Positions 9,904 to 18,930 of a DNA stretch of 64,000 nt are shown in pieces. The translations under genes were made by a program, and so were the position numbers. Source of the stretch: Exiguobacterium sp. KRL4 (GTDB taxonomy: Bacteria; Bacillota; Bacilli; Exiguobacteriales; Exiguobacteriaceae). The stretch spans positions 124,001 through 188,000 of the forward strand of contig NZ_MOLV01000007.1 of assembly GCF_001870785.1 (NCBI RefSeq), in the 5' to 3' direction. How positions within the stretch are numbered: the first letter of the stretch is position 1; each line of letters opens with the position of its first letter. The notes under the pieces were generated by a model. It saw nothing but the letters and a program-made list of their open reading frames with translations, was not told where the DNA came from and did no database searches.

Positions 9904-11397
9904 ATGAACGAACTCATCAAACAATTAGTAGAGCAGGCAATCCGTCACCAGTTGATTCAACCGGAAGACGCGGTGTATGCACGAAACCGATTATTGGCGT
10001 TGCTAAGCGAAGCAGCTTACACGGATCCGGGTACTGTCGACACCGCGTCGATTCCTGATCTTTTGGACGAGATGATTGAACAACAGATCACTGCCGGGAA
10101 ACTTGCGCCGCGTCTGGATGAAAAAGAACGGTTGGCGGCAGAATTGATGGATGTGTTCGTCGATCGCCCGTCTCAGATCACTTCGACTTTCCGTCAGCTG
10201 TACGCTGAAAATCCGCAACAGGCGACTGACTATTTTTATCAGCTCAGTCAAGCGAATAATTACATTCAAACGAAACGTATCGCAAAAAATATCCAGTATC
10301 AAGCGGACACGGTCTATGGTGAAATCGATATTACGATCAATCTCTCAAAACCGGAAAAAGATCCGCGTGAAATTGCTGCGGCGCAAACAGAAACTGTCGA
10401 ATCGACGTATCCAACCTGTCTCTTGTGTGTTGAAAACGTAGGGTATGCCGGACGGAGCAATCATCCGGCCCGTGCGAATCACCGGATTGTGCCACTGTCA
10501 CTCGGCGGCGAATCTTGGGCGTTACAATATTCGCCGTACGTCTATTACAACGAACACAGCATCATCTTGTCGCAGGAGCACCGAGATATGGTGATCAACC
10601 GTCAAGCCTTTGCGCGGTTGCTTGAATTCGTTGCTCAGTTTCCGCATTATTTTGCCGGGTCGAATGCCGACCTGCCGATCGTTGGCGGATCAATTTTGAC
10701 GCATGACCATTATCAAGGCGGTCGTTATGAATTTGCGATGGACCGGGCACAGGCGTTGCACCAGTTTGTTTTACCGGATCATCCGGACGTCATCGGCGAA
10801 ACGCTGCACTGGCCGCTGACGGTCTTGCGCTTGAGCAGTCCCGATGCGTCATCCTTACTCGATGCAGCAGACGAGGTGTATCAGACTTGGTTGACGTACG
10901 AAGATGCCGAGCATGAGATTCTTGCGGCGACGGATAGTGTCCGCCATAACACGGTGACACCGATTGCCCGGATGCGCGGCGAACGATTTGAACTGGATCT
11001 CGTCTTGCGCAACAACCGGACGTCGACAGACCATCCGGACGGTATCTTCCATACCCATGCCGACATTCACCACATTAAACGCGAAAACATCGGTTTGATT
11101 GAAGTGATGGGACTCGCCGTTCTGCCGGCCCGTTTGCTCAGTGAACTCGAAGAAGTCGAGCAGTTCGTCGCGGGAACGGCCACTTCGACGGATCCTTCCC
11201 ATCAAAAATGGGCTACAGAATTGAAAGCAGCATACAACGGACAAGACGTGACGGAGTATGTCCGACAAGCTGTCGCGGCGAAATTTGTCCGTGGTCTCGA
11301 AGACTGTGGTGTCTTTAAACAAACTCCGGACGGGCAGGCGGGACTTGACCGCTTCCTTGAAACGGTCAGCCGCCAAGTGGCAGGTGATCGGCGATGA
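9904..11397 (+). CDS. galT: Galactose-1-phosphate uridylyltransferase, Firmicutes type (GalT2)
   Basis: Transfers UMP from UDP-glucose to galactose-1-phosphate. At about 497 residues it belongs to the long Gram-positive class rather than the E. coli 350-residue class. The active-site region reads LTHDHYQGG near residue 265, with a conserved upstream stretch RANHRIVPLSLGG. The preferred start is the ATG at 9904 behind AGGGGAG at 9889-9895; a GTG at 9895 overlaps that site. The stop overlaps the galM start as ATGA. Confidence 0.93.
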   Translation: MNELIKQLVEQAIRHQLIQPEDAVYARNRLLALLSEAAYTDPGTVDTASIPDLLDEMIEQQITAGKLAPRLDEKERLAAELMDVFVDRPSQITSTFRQLYAENPQQATDYFYQLSQANNYIQTKRIAKNIQYQADTVYGEIDITINLSKPEKDPREIAAAQTETVESTYPTCLLCVENVGYAGRSNHPARANHRIVPLSLGGESWALQYSPYVYYNEHSIILSQEHRDMVINRQAFARLLEFVAQFPHYFAGSNADLPIVGGSILTHDHYQGGRYEFAMDRAQALHQFVLPDHPDVIGETLHWPLTVLRLSSPDASSLLDAADEVYQTWLTYEDAEHEILAATDSVRHNTVTPIARMRGERFELDLVLRNNRTSTDHPDGIFHTHADIHHIKRENIGLIEVMGLAVLPARLLSELEEVEQFVAGTATSTDPSHQKWATELKAAYNGQDVTEYVRQAVAAKFVRGLEDCGVFKQTPDGQAGLDRFLETVSRQVAGDRR

Positions 11398-12413
11398 CGA
11401 AACAGACGCAGTTGATTCAGGAAACGGATCTCGTTCGTCATACGCTGACGCAACCGGGAATTGAAGTCGAGATTTGGAACTATGGTGGTATTATCAATGA
11501 TCTCCGTGTTGCGGATCGGGACGGACGAACCGAGAGTGTGGTCTTAGGTTTTGATACATTAAAGGAATACCAAGAACACTCTCCGTACTTCGGGGCAATC
11601 GTCGGACGGGTCGCCGGACGTATCGGACAAGCGCAAATGGAAGTCGAAGGAACCGTCTATCCGCTCGCAGCAAATGATAGAACGCATCATCTGCACGGAG
11701 GAATCAAAGGTTTTGATCAAGCACTTTTTGAAATCGTCGAAGCCACAACGGATCGGCTCCATCTCCGGTTGTTCAGTCCGGACGGGACGGAAGGCTACCC
11801 TGGTAACGTCACACTCGACGCCGTCTATCAGCTTGACGGTCTCGCCTTGACGTTGACGATGGACGCCACGACGGATCAGGCGACACCGTTGAATCTGACG
11901 AATCATACGTATTGGAACCTGTCGGGGAACTTACAACGGGATATACTCGATCATCACTTGACGATCCCGAGTAAAACGTACTTACCTGTCGGACCGGATT
12001 TACTGCCAACCGGTCAGTTGCAGGACGTGACAGGAACACCTCTTGATTTTCAAACCGGGCGGTTGATTCGAAGCGGAGCAGAATCCGATCATCCAGAAAC
12101 GGTAGCCGCTGGAAATGGATATGATCATCCGTTCCTCTTATCGGGACAGCCGATCCGACTGGAAGACTTGTCAAATGGCCGGTATGTAGAAGTGACGACG
12201 AATCAACCGGTCGTCATCCTCTATACGGGGACGCAACTCGAGACGAATTACGAGATTCGTGGTGTCGGTGCCCGTCCTTCACTCGGTCTGTGTCTTGAAA
12301 CACAAGTCCATCCGAATGCGGTGAACGAACCAAACTTCCCGGACATTCTGATTCAGCCGGACAAGATCTACCACTGGGAAACGACGTATCGGTTTGGCGT
12401 AAAATCGGTGTAA
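11394..12413 (+). CDS. galM: Aldose 1-epimerase (galactose mutarotase)
   Basis: Converts beta-D-galactose, the form released by beta-galactosidase, to the alpha anomer used by GalK. The protein has 339 residues with mutarotase motifs: FGAIVGRVAGRI, NDRTHHLHGG (catalytic His region), LTNHTYWNLSG, and a C-terminal CLETQVHPNAVNEPNFP carrying the catalytic Glu. The ATG overlaps the galT stop by 4 bp. It is the last gene of the operon, followed directly by a strong terminator. Confidence 0.95.
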   Translation: MTKQTQLIQETDLVRHTLTQPGIEVEIWNYGGIINDLRVADRDGRTESVVLGFDTLKEYQEHSPYFGAIVGRVAGRIGQAQMEVEGTVYPLAANDRTHHLHGGIKGFDQALFEIVEATTDRLHLRLFSPDGTEGYPGNVTLDAVYQLDGLALTLTMDATTDQATPLNLTNHTYWNLSGNLQRDILDHHLTIPSKTYLPVGPDLLPTGQLQDVTGTPLDFQTGRLIRSGAESDHPETVAAGNGYDHPFLLSGQPIRLEDLSNGRYVEVTTNQPVVILYTGTQLETNYEIRGVGARPSLGLCLETQVHPNAVNEPNFPDILIQPDKIYHWETTYRFGVKSV

Positions 12414-12457
12414 AAAAAGAGAACGGATTCGATTTACATCGAGTTCGTTCTCTTTTG
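12413..12457. terminator. Bidirectional terminator galM / ogt
   Basis: AAAAGAGAACG on the left pairs with CGTTCTCTTTT on the right around an 18-20-nt inner part that can pair further (TCGAT/ATCGA). The A and T tracts make it functional on both strands. It ends the + strand galactoside operon and the - strand ogt gene. Confidence 0.85.
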
Positions 12458-12462
12458 CTATG

Positions 12463-12978
12463 TTAGTGCGGTTGAGAAGAGGAAGTCTGTTCGATCGCGA
12501 GAAGTTGTCGCTTCATGTTGAGACCACCCCAGTATCCCGTCAAATCTCCTTTTTTTCCGATGATTCGATGACAAGGGACGACGATCAAGACACGATTTTT
12601 ACTGATGGCGGTTCCGACGGCGCGCGTCGCACTCGGTCTGTAAATCCGTTGGGCAATATCTGAATAAGTCACCGTCACACCGTATGGAATATGACATAAG
12701 GCCTGCCAGACTTCCAACTGGAACGGTGTACCGATCAAATGAAGCGGGAGGGAAAACCGGGTGCGTGTCCCGTTTAAGTATTCGATGAGTTGTTCCTGGT
12801 ACGGTTGCATGATCTGTGGATGCTCGATCAAGTCAGCCCGGGGAAATTGTTTTCGAACCCAGTCGTCAAATAAGTCCAATGGTTCATTTAACGCACCGAC
12901 ATAACAGAGTCCGGTGTCCGTTGCCGCAATCGGAAAGGATGTATCGCTCCAGTTCAGCCTCGTAAAGTAAACTTCCAT
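12463..12978 (-). CDS. ogt: Methylated-DNA--[protein]-cysteine S-methyltransferase
   Basis: Suicide DNA-repair protein of 171 residues that removes O6-alkyl groups from guanine. The acceptor motif is VVPCHRII (Cys at about 136), preceded by the helix-turn-helix region TPFQLEVWQALCHIPYG and followed by GYWGGL. The start is the ATG at 12976-12978 with AAGGAGGTC upstream on the complement. It stands alone between the galactoside operon and the oxoacid dehydrogenase genes. Confidence 0.93.
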   Translation of the reverse strand: MEVYFTRLNWSDTSFPIAATDTGLCYVGALNEPLDLFDDWVRKQFPRADLIEHPQIMQPYQEQLIEYLNGTRTRFSLPLHLIGTPFQLEVWQALCHIPYGVTVTYSDIAQRIYRPSATRAVGTAISKNRVLIVVPCHRIIGKKGDLTGYWGGLNMKRQLLAIEQTSSSQPH

Positions 12979-13013
12979 CGTATGACCTCCTTCACACTAA
13001 AAATCCAGACAAC

Positions 13014-13051
13014 AAACCGGCCGTTGCTCAAGAAAAGGAACGGTCCGGTTT
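13014..13051 (-). terminator. Terminator after the E3 gene
   Basis: Read on the - strand, AAACCGGACCGTT pairs with AACGGCCGGTTT (one bulged base) around a 13-nt loop, followed by a T-rich but interrupted tail. It sits 4 bp after the end of the dihydrolipoyl dehydrogenase gene and would end the phenylalanine dehydrogenase/oxoacid dehydrogenase operon. Confidence 0.65.
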
Positions 13052-13055
13052 GATC

Positions 13056-14456
13056 TTACGACTTCGTTAACACATCTTGTTGACGAGGCGGTAAATGAAT
13101 CGCCTGCCCAATCAAGGATTCGACGGCTTCTATAAAGGCCTCATTCCGACTTGGATGCGGCATGACCGGAAAGCGGACGTCTTCTTCTTTCGCATGCAGT
13201 TCCAGGGTTTGAGAAAAGACGCCGGCCAGTTCGATGGATCCTTCTCCAATCATATGAATACCGAGAATGAGGCTCGTCGTCGCATCGGAAATGACTTTGA
13301 TGAAACCGCTGCCTCCTTCAATCATCGTTGCCCCATTGGCATTAAGGGCAAATTGGCCGGTCCGGATCGAATGACCGGCGTCCGTTGCCGCTTGTTCCGT
13401 CAAGCCGATGGAGACGATTGGTGGAAGGGACCGGATGATGGTCGGGTAATAGGGTATTGTTGCATCGGCCAGTTGCCCGGCTAAATGTTCGGCTGTCCGT
13501 TTCGCCTCATGGATGGCCCGTGTCGCAATCGCAGGACCAGGCGTTACATCTCCGATGGCATAGATATGTGGACGGTTCGTCTGTCCGAATGGATCGACGG
13601 GAATCGTTCCGTCTTCTGCTAACGTCACACCAATCCGCTCGAGTCCCAGTTCCAACGTGTGTGGGACACGGGGCAACGATTGAAACAAAAAAGGAGCGGA
13701 CCAGGTCGTTTCCTGTCCTTGTTTTACGACCGTAACGGTCACTTTGTCGTCTGCTTCGATGGCGGTCACGGTACCTGTGACCAATTGGATTTTTTGTTTT
13801 TTCAAGAGACGCCGCAGTTCTTTGTCGAGACTCGGATCCAACCCGAAGTCGTCAGCAATCAACGTGACCGACGTACCGAGGGCTTGAAAACTCATCGCTG
13901 CTTCGAGAGCGATATAGTCTTGTCCGATGATGACAAGGCGTTCAGGTAATTTGGTCAGTTGGTATAACTGTTCGGCATTCAATACAGAGGGATGGTCCTG
14001 TTCGATGCTGTGGCTTCCGGTCGCAATCACGACATCGTTAAACCGGTACGTATCAAACTGATGTCCGAGTTCCACACCAATCCGGTCGTCTGCTAAAAAT
14101 GAAGACGCTCCTTGGATGATTTCAATCGAGTTTGCCTGGCAGAGCGCTTCCACTCCCGTTCGTAATTGACGGATGGTCCGTTCCCGGTACTCGACCAATT
14201 GACTGAAATCATGTGTCGGATTAAAAGAAAAACCAAGAGCCGTCATATGTTTCATCTGCAGTTTGACATCTGCGGCATGAGCGACGACCTTGGACGGGAT
14301 ACATCCTTTGTTCAAACAAAGTCCCCCGAGCTGTGCTTGCTCAATCAAGGTGACGTTGCGACCCAATTGACTGGCGCGGATCGCAGCGGTATAACCGGCT
14401 GGACCACCACCAAGAATCACTAAATCACGTTCTTGTGTCAGTTCACCTACGACCAT
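13056..14456 (-). CDS. lpd: Dihydrolipoyl dehydrogenase (E3)
   Basis: FAD- and NAD-dependent disulfide oxidoreductase of 466 residues that reoxidises the lipoyl arm of the adjacent E2. The FAD motif GGGPAG is at about residues 16-21, the redox-active pair is GGLCLNKGCIPSK (Cys 47 and Cys 52), and the C-terminal His-Glu dyad appears in MPHPSRNEA. It is the last gene of an operon that runs thioesterase, phenylalanine dehydrogenase, E1 alpha, E1 beta, E2, E3. The ATG directly abuts the E2 stop and uses GGAG inside the E2 end. It is probably a complex-dedicated E3, since a separate pyruvate dehydrogenase locus would be expected elsewhere. Confidence 0.9.
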   Translation of the reverse strand: MVVGELTQERDLVILGGGPAGYTAAIRASQLGRNVTLIEQAQLGGLCLNKGCIPSKVVAHAADVKLQMKHMTALGFSFNPTHDFSQLVEYRERTIRQLRTGVEALCQANSIEIIQGASSFLADDRIGVELGHQFDTYRFNDVVIATGSHSIEQDHPSVLNAEQLYQLTKLPERLVIIGQDYIALEAAMSFQALGTSVTLIADDFGLDPSLDKELRRLLKKQKIQLVTGTVTAIEADDKVTVTVVKQGQETTWSAPFLFQSLPRVPHTLELGLERIGVTLAEDGTIPVDPFGQTNRPHIYAIGDVTPGPAIATRAIHEAKRTAEHLAGQLADATIPYYPTIIRSLPPIVSIGLTEQAATDAGHSIRTGQFALNANGATMIEGGSGFIKVISDATTSLILGIHMIGEGSIELAGVFSQTLELHAKEEDVRFPVMPHPSRNEAFIEAVESLIGQAIHLPPRQQDVLTKS

Positions 14457-15662
14457 TTAAATCAGCTCCATCAATAAAGTAGTGGGGTGTTCGATTAATC
14501 CGGCGAACCGATTCGTAAAAGCAACGGCCGTCGCGCCGTCAGCGACACGGTGATCGAACGACATCGATAGATTCATCATCGAGCGGATGACGATTTGGTC
14601 TTGGTCATCGACGCAGACCCGTTTTTTTGTTTTGTGGAATGCAATCAAAGCAGTTTCCGGATAATTGATGATTGGGGTCGCTCCCGTACTTCCAAGAGGA
14701 CCGACATTACTCATCGTAAAGGTACTCGGTTTCAGATCCGCAGCGCGCAAGTCTCCCATCTTAGCGCGGGAAGACAGTTCCGCGACACGCGTATGCAACT
14801 GTTGCATCGTCAGCTTATCTGCATCTCGAACGACGGGAACAATCAGTCCGTCCGTCGTCTCGGTCGCGACACCGATATGATACTGTTGCTCGAGGATGAT
14901 TTGTTCGTTGGCTTCATCCAGTTTTGCGTTAAAGACAGGGAAGTCTTGGAGTGCGACGATCAAGGCTTTGATGAAAAAGGCGTTGACACTGATCGGTTTA
15001 CCGGCCGCCTTTAATTCTTCGCGCAAGGCGAGCAATCGAGTCATATCTACTTCTTCGAAATGCGTGACGTGCGGAATCGTAAAGAGGGATTGCGTCATTT
15101 TTTTCGCAATCTGTTTCCGGATTCCCCGGAACGGGATCGTCTCGACCGGTGTAGCAGAAGGAGAACATGTTTGTTCAACGACATCTGCCTCTTTGAGTGA
15201 GGAATTTGTATCGTGGAACCGCCGGACATCCTCCTCCGTGACGCGACCTGACGGATCGGAAGGCGGAACTTGTTCCAAATCAATCCCATGTTCGCGCGCG
15301 ATTTTTCGAGTGTAAGGGGTAGCCAAGACACGTCGACTATTTGATGGAACAGATGGTGTTAGGACAGGCTGCTGTACTTCAATCCGTTCAGTCGTCTGTT
15401 GGATTACTTGTTCAACCGTCACCGTTTCGATGGCTTCGATCAACAATAAAACCGTACCAACGGAGACCGTCTGACCGACAGGGACGACGAGATCCGTGAC
15501 GACACCGGACACCGGAGCCGGTAATTCAGCGACCATTTTATCGGTCGACACTTCGACGACAGGCTGATCGATCGTGACACGATCGCCGACCTGGACCAGA
15601 TAGTTCGCGATTTCACCTTCCGTCATCCCTTCACCGACGTCATGCAACTTTACTTCAATCAT
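14457..15662 (-). CDS. 2-oxoacid dehydrogenase E2, dihydrolipoyl acyltransferase
   Basis: Core acyltransferase of about 401 residues. One lipoyl domain lies at the N-terminus (VSTDKMVAE, lipoyl Lys at about 42). A peripheral subunit-binding domain is at about 111-148 (YTRKIAREHGIDLEQVPPS, then SGRVTEEDV). The C-terminal catalytic domain carries the CoA transferase motif SFDHRVADG. The start is taken as the ATG at 15660-15662, because the in-frame GTG at 15669-15671 lies within the AAGGAG site. Sequence alone would fit a branched-chain (BkdB-like) E2. The neighbouring phenylalanine dehydrogenase and paa genes suggest the acyl group carried is phenylacetyl; that substrate is inferred. Confidence 0.88.
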   Translation of the reverse strand: MIEVKLHDVGEGMTEGEIANYLVQVGDRVTIDQPVVEVSTDKMVAELPAPVSGVVTDLVVPVGQTVSVGTVLLLIEAIETVTVEQVIQQTTERIEVQQPVLTPSVPSNSRRVLATPYTRKIAREHGIDLEQVPPSDPSGRVTEEDVRRFHDTNSSLKEADVVEQTCSPSATPVETIPFRGIRKQIAKKMTQSLFTIPHVTHFEEVDMTRLLALREELKAAGKPISVNAFFIKALIVALQDFPVFNAKLDEANEQIILEQQYHIGVATETTDGLIVPVVRDADKLTMQQLHTRVAELSSRAKMGDLRAADLKPSTFTMSNVGPLGSTGATPIINYPETALIAFHKTKKRVCVDDQDQIVIRSMMNLSMSFDHRVADGATAVAFTNRFAGLIEHPTTLLMELI

Positions 15663-15674
15663 CACGTTCACTCC

Positions 15675-16673
15675 TTAAAAATCAACCGTACGCTGGATCG
15701 CTTCAAGCACACGCGTCGGCGTCGGGATGTAATGGTCCTCCAGGGCGAATAATGGAACAGGCACGTCAAACCCGGTGACGCGGGCAACTGGTGCCCGTAA
15801 ATATAAGAACGAGGTATCGTTGATCAGCGCAAGCAAATCGTTTCCAAGACCACCCATGGCTTGTGCTTCATGGACGATAACAGCCCGTCCGGTTTTTTGG
15901 ACGGAGGCCGCAATCGTTGCACGATCAAGCGGATAGAGGGTCCGTAAATCAATCACTTCACAGGAGATGCCGCGGGTCGCAGCTTCCGTCGCGGCTTTTT
16001 GTGCGACTTGGACCATCGCGCCCCAAGCAATCAGCGTCACGTCTTGGCCTTCGGTGACACATTTCGCTTTACCGATTTCAATCGTATATGCTTCACTCGG
16101 AACCGGTTCCTTAAAGGCCCGGTAGCTTCGCATCGACTCGAGGAATAAGACCGGATCCGGATCTTCAATCGCCGCAATCAATAAACCCTTGGCGTCATAC
16201 GGCGTGGAGGGGCAGACGACTTTCAGGCCTGGCATCGAAGTGAAGAGGGCTTCCGTGCTGTCGGAATGAATCTCCGGTGCCCGGATGCCGGCCCCATAAG
16301 GTGCCCGAATGACCATCGGCACGCCGTAACGCCCCAGCGTCCGCATCCGGATGCGGGAGACATGGGTCATGATTTGCTCGTAAGCAGGGTAGATGAAACC
16401 GAGAAATTGGATTTCGACGATCGGCTTAAACCCGTTGACCGCGAGACCGATCGACGTTCCGACGATTCCTGCTTCGCTCAGTGGCGTATCGATAATCCGG
16501 TCTTCACCGAACTCTTCCTGCAGACCGTCCGTCGCCCGGAAGACACCGCCGTTTTTCCCGACATCTTCACCTAGTACAAGCGTCGTCTCATCGTCCGTCA
16601 GTTTTGTCCGTAAGGCATCGGTGACAGCCTGGACAAGCGTCATCTCCGTTTGTCGATTGATTGGTGTCGCCAT
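15675..16673 (-). CDS. 2-oxoacid dehydrogenase E1 beta subunit
   Basis: Beta subunit of about 332 residues of a thiamin-diphosphate-dependent 2-oxoacid decarboxylase (transketolase pyrimidine-binding domain plus C-terminal transketolase domain). Family motifs include LGEDVGKNGGVFRATDGL near residue 35 and YPAYEQIMTHVSRIRMRTLG. It closely resembles BkdAB or AcoB-type subunits. It is one base away from the E1 alpha stop and 12 bp before the E2 start, so the complex is made from one message. Classical bkd operons include ptb, buk and the BkdR activator; none is present here. Confidence 0.88.
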   Translation of the reverse strand: MATPINRQTEMTLVQAVTDALRTKLTDDETTLVLGEDVGKNGGVFRATDGLQEEFGEDRIIDTPLSEAGIVGTSIGLAVNGFKPIVEIQFLGFIYPAYEQIMTHVSRIRMRTLGRYGVPMVIRAPYGAGIRAPEIHSDSTEALFTSMPGLKVVCPSTPYDAKGLLIAAIEDPDPVLFLESMRSYRAFKEPVPSEAYTIEIGKAKCVTEGQDVTLIAWGAMVQVAQKAATEAATRGISCEVIDLRTLYPLDRATIAASVQKTGRAVIVHEAQAMGGLGNDLLALINDTSFLYLRAPVARVTGFDVPVPLFALEDHYIPTPTRVLEAIQRTVDF

Positions 16674-16674
16674 G

Positions 16675-17727
16675 TCAATTCCCCCTCGCTGTCAGGTAAT
16701 CCGCTTTTTGACGGATTAAATCGTCCGGTAGTGTCGCAAACGTATGGTCAAACAAATCGTTGACGTCAGGAGGCGGAAAGGCTTCCATCGTCTTGACGGC
16801 CGTTTCGACCTCTTCTTGATGGCGGATTCGAATCGCTTCGATTTCCTGCTCGTCGTAGAAGCCTTGTTCTTTCATGAAATCTTCCAATCGGGTGAGGGGA
16901 TCAATCCGGTCCCGGGAACGGTCTTGATCCCGGTATTTCGACGGATCATCTGCTGTCGTGTGGGCACCGAATCGCCACGTGACCGCTTCGATTAAGGTCG
17001 GACCACCGCCGGATCGAGCCCGTTCCAGTGCAGTCTGCATCGTGAAATAAACGGCGAAGACATCATTGCCGTCAATCCGAACGCTTGGCATACCATAAGC
17101 TAATGCTTTTTGAGCAATCGTTTCCGAATGCATTTGTTTTTGAATCGGGACGGAAATCGCATACCCGTTGTTTTGATTAAACAAGATGACCGGAGCCTGA
17201 AAGACGCTGGCGAAGTTCATCCCTTCATGAAAATCACCTTCCGACGTTGCCCCGTCGCCAAAATAGGCGACGGCGACTTGGGTCGTCCCTTTTCGTTTTT
17301 CCGCCCAGGCCGCACCGACCGCATGCGGGATTTGTGTGGCAATCGGAACAGCGGGTGGGAAGATATGCAGCTCATCGGTCGGGACACAGCCTTCGACGCG
17401 GCCATTCCAATACAAAAACGTCCGGACCATGTCGGCGCCAAACGTCAGCGTCGCCCCGTGATCCCGGTAGGTCGGGAAGACCCAGTCTTTGTCCTGCAGC
17501 GCATACGCACTGCCAACCTGTGCCGCTTCCTGTCCTTCGAACGGAGCATAGGTGCCGAGCCGTCCTTGACGTTGCAGATTGATTGCCTTCCGGTCAAACG
17601 TCCGGATCCGGTTCATATGTGTAAAAAGGGCGAGGCTTAGGTCCTTGGTCAGCAAATCGCGTTTCGATGTATCAATCACGTGTCCGGCATCATCGAGGAT
17701 GCGGTAAATCGGAAATTGCTTTTGCAT
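16675..17727 (-). CDS. 2-oxoacid dehydrogenase E1 alpha subunit
   Basis: Alpha subunit of about 350 residues that binds thiamin diphosphate and decarboxylates the 2-oxoacid. The cofactor motif GDGATSEGDFHEG, followed about 22 residues later by NNGYAIS, is intact. The phosphorylation-loop region HTTADDPSKYR is also recognisable. The start is taken as the ATG at 17725-17727 behind GGGAGGTG; the in-frame GTG at 17734-17736 overlaps that site. The gene begins 15 bp after the phenylalanine dehydrogenase stop, which makes phenylpyruvate the obvious candidate substrate. Confidence 0.88.
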   Translation of the reverse strand: MQKQFPIYRILDDAGHVIDTSKRDLLTKDLSLALFTHMNRIRTFDRKAINLQRQGRLGTYAPFEGQEAAQVGSAYALQDKDWVFPTYRDHGATLTFGADMVRTFLYWNGRVEGCVPTDELHIFPPAVPIATQIPHAVGAAWAEKRKGTTQVAVAYFGDGATSEGDFHEGMNFASVFQAPVILFNQNNGYAISVPIQKQMHSETIAQKALAYGMPSVRIDGNDVFAVYFTMQTALERARSGGGPTLIEAVTWRFGAHTTADDPSKYRDQDRSRDRIDPLTRLEDFMKEQGFYDEQEIEAIRIRHQEEVETAVKTMEAFPPPDVNDLFDHTFATLPDDLIRQKADYLTARGN

Positions 17728-17742
17728 ACGTGTCACCTCCCA

Positions 17743-18885
17743 TTAGTCATTACGGATGTTCCATTTTGGTTTGATCGTATTCGTAAAGATGTTGTTATGA
17801 CGGGCACGAATTTGAATCCGTTTGTTGCACATCCGGTTAGCCGCCTCGAGTGTCGTGATCGATTCCGCATGAGACTCGTGGAACACTTCGAGGACGGCAT
17901 CGTAAATGTGTTTAGTTTTTAATAAGACGCGTTCATGATTCGCACCGTATAATTCGTCGGCAACTTGAATCAAACCACCGCCATTGACGATGTAATCGGG
18001 CGCATACAAAATACCGCGCTGTTTCAAGTCCGCTGCTAGGGAGTCATCTGCTAACTGATTATTGGCCGATCCGCAAATCGCTTTACATTGCAACTGTCCG
18101 ATGTTCGTCGATTGGATGACACCACCATAGGCACAAGGGACAAAGATGTCGGCATCCGTCAGATGAATTTCATGAGCGGCAATGACACGAACCGTTCCAG
18201 GTGTTTTTTCCGCTTGCTCGACGAGAGAAGCGAGAACGGATTCGCTCAAATCGGACACGTACAGGTTGGCACCGGCAGACAATAACTGTTCCGCGACTTT
18301 ATAGCCGACCTTTCCCAGTCCTTGGACAGCGTAACTGGCCCGGCTTAAATCATCCGATCCGTATAACGTTTCGACCGTTGCCCGTAATCCGTAAATGACG
18401 CCTTCCGCCGTCGGGATCGACGAATCCCCGCTGCCGCCAAAGGCTTCCGGAATGCCGACGATCCGTGCCGTTTCCCGACTGGCATGGACGAAGTCGTCCA
18501 TCGTCGTTCCCATGTCCGTTCCGGTATAGAAACGACCGCCGAGCGAGTCGACGAATCGTCCAAAGGCCCGGAATAGTTCCGGCGTCTTATCGGTTGCGGG
18601 ATCACCGATGATGACCGCCTTGCCGCCGCCAAAATCAACGTCAGCCGCTGCACATTTATACGTCATGCCACGCGACAGGCGTAAGACATCATCGAGTGCT
18701 TCATCGACGGTCGAATACGGCGCCATCCGGCAACCCCCGAGCGCGGGTCCGAGTGTCGTATCGTGAATGGCGATGATGGCTTGCAGACCGGACACGGGAT
18801 CGTTGCAAAAAACGACCTGTTCGTGACCAGAGATTTTTTCCATGATGGAAGGCGAGGGATTCGTAGATGGGTTCAACATATGCAT
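17743..18885 (-). CDS. pdh: Phenylalanine dehydrogenase (Glu/Leu/Phe/Val dehydrogenase family)
   Basis: NAD-dependent oxidative deamination of L-phenylalanine to phenylpyruvate, 380 residues. Catalytic lysines sit in MTYK (about 77) and GGGKAVI (about 89). The catalytic Asp is in TDMGTTMDD (about 125), and the Rossmann motif is VQGLGKVGY. Family-level features point to phenylalanine rather than leucine dehydrogenase: [19 protein letters not shown] at the N-terminus, [11 protein letters not shown] where leucine enzymes have GSSGNPSPVTA, and the ending PKWNIRND, close to the PKWNIKE I recall for Bacillus and Thermoactinomyces phenylalanine dehydrogenases. The ATG at 18883-18885 follows AAGGAGG with 9-nt spacing. 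It heads the oxoacid dehydrogenase block and lies beside the paa genes, which supports the substrate call. Confidence 0.85.
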   Translation of the reverse strand: MHMLNPSTNPSPSIMEKISGHEQVVFCNDPVSGLQAIIAIHDTTLGPALGGCRMAPYSTVDEALDDVLRLSRGMTYKCAAADVDFGGGKAVIIGDPATDKTPELFRAFGRFVDSLGGRFYTGTDMGTTMDDFVHASRETARIVGIPEAFGGSGDSSIPTAEGVIYGLRATVETLYGSDDLSRASYAVQGLGKVGYKVAEQLLSAGANLYVSDLSESVLASLVEQAEKTPGTVRVIAAHEIHLTDADIFVPCAYGGVIQSTNIGQLQCKAICGSANNQLADDSLAADLKQRGILYAPDYIVNGGGLIQVADELYGANHERVLLKTKHIYDAVLEVFHESHAESITTLEAANRMCNKRIQIRARHNNIFTNTIKPKWNIRND

Positions 18886-18907
18886 AAAAACATCCTCCTT
18901 TATATTT

Positions 18908-18921
18908 AGTAAGCGCTTTCA
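18908..18921. promoter_or_regulatory. Candidate cre site (CcpA operator) upstream of pdh
   Basis: On the - strand the sequence reads TGAAAGCGCTTACT, which matches the consensus TGWNANCGNTNWCA at all but the last base. It lies in the 45-bp gap between the thioesterase stop and the pdh ribosome-binding site. Carbon catabolite repression, either by promoter blocking or as a transcriptional roadblock, would fit a carbon/nitrogen catabolic operon. Confidence 0.6.
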
Positions 18922-18930
18922 TTTTAATTG

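Noticed and set aside
17743-18885. Calling this gene leucine dehydrogenase (bcd) and the cluster a branched-chain bkd operon
   Set aside because: The GGSGDSS motif, the N-terminal [14 protein letters not shown] and the PKWNIRND ending fit phenylalanine dehydrogenase better; ptb, buk and bkdR are absent and the paa genes are adjacent.
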